NCBI RefSeq assembly: GCF_013822795.1
Contig: NZ_PNLB01000001.1
Location: 124,001 to 188,000, forward strand
DNA length: 64,000 bases
Source of the DNA: Phenylobacterium sp.
GTDB taxonomy: Bacteria > Pseudomonadota > Alphaproteobacteria > Caulobacterales > Caulobacteraceae
Reading direction: 5' to 3'
Positions 62,389 to 64,000 of the stretch are shown here, piece after piece (position 1 is the stretch's first letter; each line of letters opens with the position of its first letter). Both the position numbers and the translations under genes were made by a program. The notes under the pieces were generated by a model. It searched no databases, was not told the DNA's origin, and saw only the letters and a program-made list of their open reading frames with translations.

Positions 62389-63411
62389 CTAGGTTCGTCG
62401 GGCGTCGAAGCGGCGCAGGACCTCGTCGGCGGCGCGTTCGGTCTCGGCCAGCGGCTCGTAGGTCCAGCCGTGGAAGGCGCCGCCGAATGGGCGCGCGGCG
62501 CCCAGGCGCTCCAGGTCTTCGTGGAACAGCCGGAACTTCAGGCTCTCGCCGTCCATCTTCATCACGAACACCGGCTTGCCGGTGGAGGCGGCGTCGGTGG
62601 CCAGATTGGTCGAGTCCTCGGTGACCAGGATGTAGTCGGCCGCCGCCAGATAGGCGAAGTAGGGGTTGTCGCCTTGGCCGTCCCAGATCACCCCAGGCAG
62701 GTGCTTCAGCCGCGCCTGCAGGATGTTCTGCGCCGGCTGCGGCGTGCGGCGGGTGAAGCTGACCATCACCGAGCCGCCCTCCTGGACGACCGGCAGCTCG
62801 ATCTCGCGGGCCATGGCGGCGGCGCGTTCGGGCGAGATGTCGTGGGCCTTGGACTTGCCGCCGATGATCACCGCCACGCGCGGGCGGGGCAGGGCGTCGA
62901 GCTGGGCCTGGAACCGCCGCAGGTCGCCGGCCATGCGCTCGGCGTTCACCCGGCCAGGCGAGCCGGTGATCGGAAAGACGTTGTCGCCCTCCAGCCGGTC
63001 GTGCTTGGGCGGAATGACCAGGTCGAACAGCCGTGTCGGCATGCGCGGATCCTGGACCTGGACGACATAGGTCTTGCGGCCCGACCAGCGCCTCATGCGG
63101 ATGGAGAGGGGCAGGGTGGCGCGGCCGGCCGCGATCCAGATGTCCGGCCAGGGCGGGGCGATGTCGCTCTGCGGGGTCAGCAGCTGGCGCGGAAACAGGG
63201 TCAGCCACCAGGGCAGGCGGCCGATCCAGCTTTTCCAGCCGATCTGCTTGACGACGATCTGGGCAGGACGCTTGCGCGCGATCGCGTTCGCCAGTCCGAC
63301 GACCTGGGCCTCAATGCCCGCGCGCCCGTCCGACACCGCCCAGATGATGAGCGGCGCGGCGGACGGCGGGTTTTGAGCTGACAAGCCGGTGGTTCCGGAG
63401 CCTAGATCCAC
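62389..63411 (-). CDS. ELM1/GtrOC1 family protein (DUF1022)
   Basis: A 340-residue protein of the ELM1 family, named after the plant mitochondrial-fission factor. Bacterial members have a GT-B-like fold and may be glycosyltransferases. Family stretches: [68 protein letters not shown], and a C-terminal nucleotide-binding-like [37 protein letters not shown] start at 63411 overlaps the greA stop by ten bases, so it is coupled to greA. Upstream partner of GNAT and pseG, which hints at a surface-glycan job (inference). Confidence 0.87.
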   Translation of the reverse strand: MDLGSGTTGLSAQNPPSAAPLIIWAVSDGRAGIEAQVVGLANAIARKRPAQIVVKQIGWKSWIGRLPWWLTLFPRQLLTPQSDIAPPWPDIWIAAGRATLPLSIRMRRWSGRKTYVVQVQDPRMPTRLFDLVIPPKHDRLEGDNVFPITGSPGRVNAERMAGDLRRFQAQLDALPRPRVAVIIGGKSKAHDISPERAAAMAREIELPVVQEGGSVMVSFTRRTPQPAQNILQARLKHLPGVIWDGQGDNPYFAYLAAADYILVTEDSTNLATDAASTGKPVFVMKMDGESLKFRLFHEDLERLGAARPFGGAFHGWTYEPLAETERAADEVLRRFDARRT

Positions 63412-63875
63412 TCGACCTTGAGGATCTCGTAGGCCTTGCCGCCGCCGGGGGTGTTCACCTCGACGACGTCGCCGGTTTCCTTGCCGATCATGGCGCGGGC
63501 CAGGGGCGAGACGATGGAGATCTTGCCCTGTTTCACGTCGGCTTCGTGTTCGCCGACGATCTGGTAGCGGGCTTCTTCCTCGGTGTCCTCGTCGACCACC
63601 GAGACGGTGGCTCCGAACTTCACCTGGCTGCCGGAAAGCTTGGATACGTCGATAACCTGGGCGCGGGCCATCCGGTCCTCGATCTCGGCGATTTGGCCTT
63701 CGATCCAGCCTTGCCGCTCTTTGGCGGCATGGTACTCGGCGTTCTCCGAGAGGTCGCCGTGCGAGCGCGCTTCCGCGATCGCAGCGATCACAGCAGGACG
63801 CTCGGCGGTCTTCAAACGCTTCAGTTCATCGTCGAGAGCTTGCCAGCCCTCGGCGGTCATCGGGACTTTTTCCAT
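63402..63875 (-). CDS. greA: Transcription elongation factor GreA
   Basis: Rescues backtracked RNA polymerase by stimulating transcript cleavage. It is 157 residues. N-terminal coiled coil [54 protein letters not shown] contains the tip acidic pair (GDLSENAEY) that enters the polymerase channel. The C-terminal FKBP-like domain includes [28 protein letters not shown]. The ATG at 63875 gives the canonical MEKVPMT start and normal length. The longer open frame to 63977 is not used. First gene of greA-ELM1-GNAT-pseG. Confidence 0.96.
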   Translation of the reverse strand: MEKVPMTAEGWQALDDELKRLKTAERPAVIAAIAEARSHGDLSENAEYHAAKERQGWIEGQIAEIEDRMARAQVIDVSKLSGSQVKFGATVSVVDEDTEEEARYQIVGEHEADVKQGKISIVSPLARAMIGKETGDVVEVNTPGGGKAYEILKVEWI

Positions 63876-64000
63876 CGTGGATGAGGACTCGGGTTCGCCC
63901 TTTTGGGAGTTCGTTGCCGGCCGCGGGCGCAGGCGTCCGGGGGGGTAGAGATTAGATGTCGCAGCAGAAAAACTCAAGGGCGCGCCGGCAGGCGGCCCCA

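Overview
This is a high-GC chromosomal segment of an alphaproteobacterium, almost certainly of the order Caulobacterales (Caulobacter/Phenylobacterium type). The strongest support is a sciP homologue (the DUF1153 inhibitor of CtrA) lying directly next to the flagellar hook operon. The divergent sigma-54-type promoters between the hook and hook-associated genes, clustered GANTC (CcrM-type) sites and a CYP153-type P450 agree with this. I see no phage, plasmid, insertion sequence, CRISPR, rRNA or tRNA gene. Nearly all coding sequence is ordinary accessory and housekeeping chromosome.

Layout. 1-5.2 kb: an outer-membrane factor, a DHA2 MFS pump and an EmrA/HlyD adaptor form a tripartite efflux operon, with a divergent LysR regulator. 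5.2-10.2 kb: a phosphate-selective-type porin, a CYP153-like P450 divergent from an old-yellow-enzyme oxidoreductase, and an SMP-30 lactonase. 10.2-15.1 kb: folA, a two-component pair, a PsiF-like secreted peptide, thyA, a small secreted protein and a DUF924 protein. 15.3-24.1 kb: ilvC, an M23 peptidase, otsA, a VOC protein, an acyl-CoA thioesterase, a TrmN6-like methyltransferase, a polyprenyl diphosphate synthase, fumC and a RusA resolvase.

24.2-31.8 kb is the flagellar block: sciP, then fliK-flgD-flgE on the minus strand, diverging from flgK-flgL on the plus strand. The 418-bp region between them holds two good sigma-54 -24/-12 elements facing outward and an IHF-like site. 31.8-45.7 kb: mnmA, a thiolase, a DUF3617 lipoprotein, a small GNAT, two tandem paralogous small helical proteins, uvrB, an S33 hydrolase, small exported proteins, a SleB-like cell-wall hydrolase, a DUF1003 protein, a GlxA-type regulator divergent from a DJ-1/isonitrile-hydratase-like protein, and a hybrid kinase.

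45.7-64 kb: a small hydrophilic protein, the nadA-nadB-nadC operon behind two copies of a GCTC/GAGC operator, a second hybrid kinase, a second SleB-like hydrolase followed by a PIG-L deacetylase, a Gfo/Idh oxidoreductase, a GNAT and a D-aminoacylase, a basic protein, a divergent MurA-family protein, trxB, and the run greA-ELM1-GNAT-pseG.

The items most worth a second look are: a structured dispersed intergenic repeat present twice, whose two copies differ by compensatory changes; five convergent gene pairs whose stop codons interlock in one CTAG tetranucleotide; the sigma-54/IHF divergent flagellar control region; several perfect palindromic operators with no regulator gene adjacent; three GANTC sites packed upstream of thyA; and the tandem small-protein paralogues before uvrB. 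No wholly new multi-gene system is evident.
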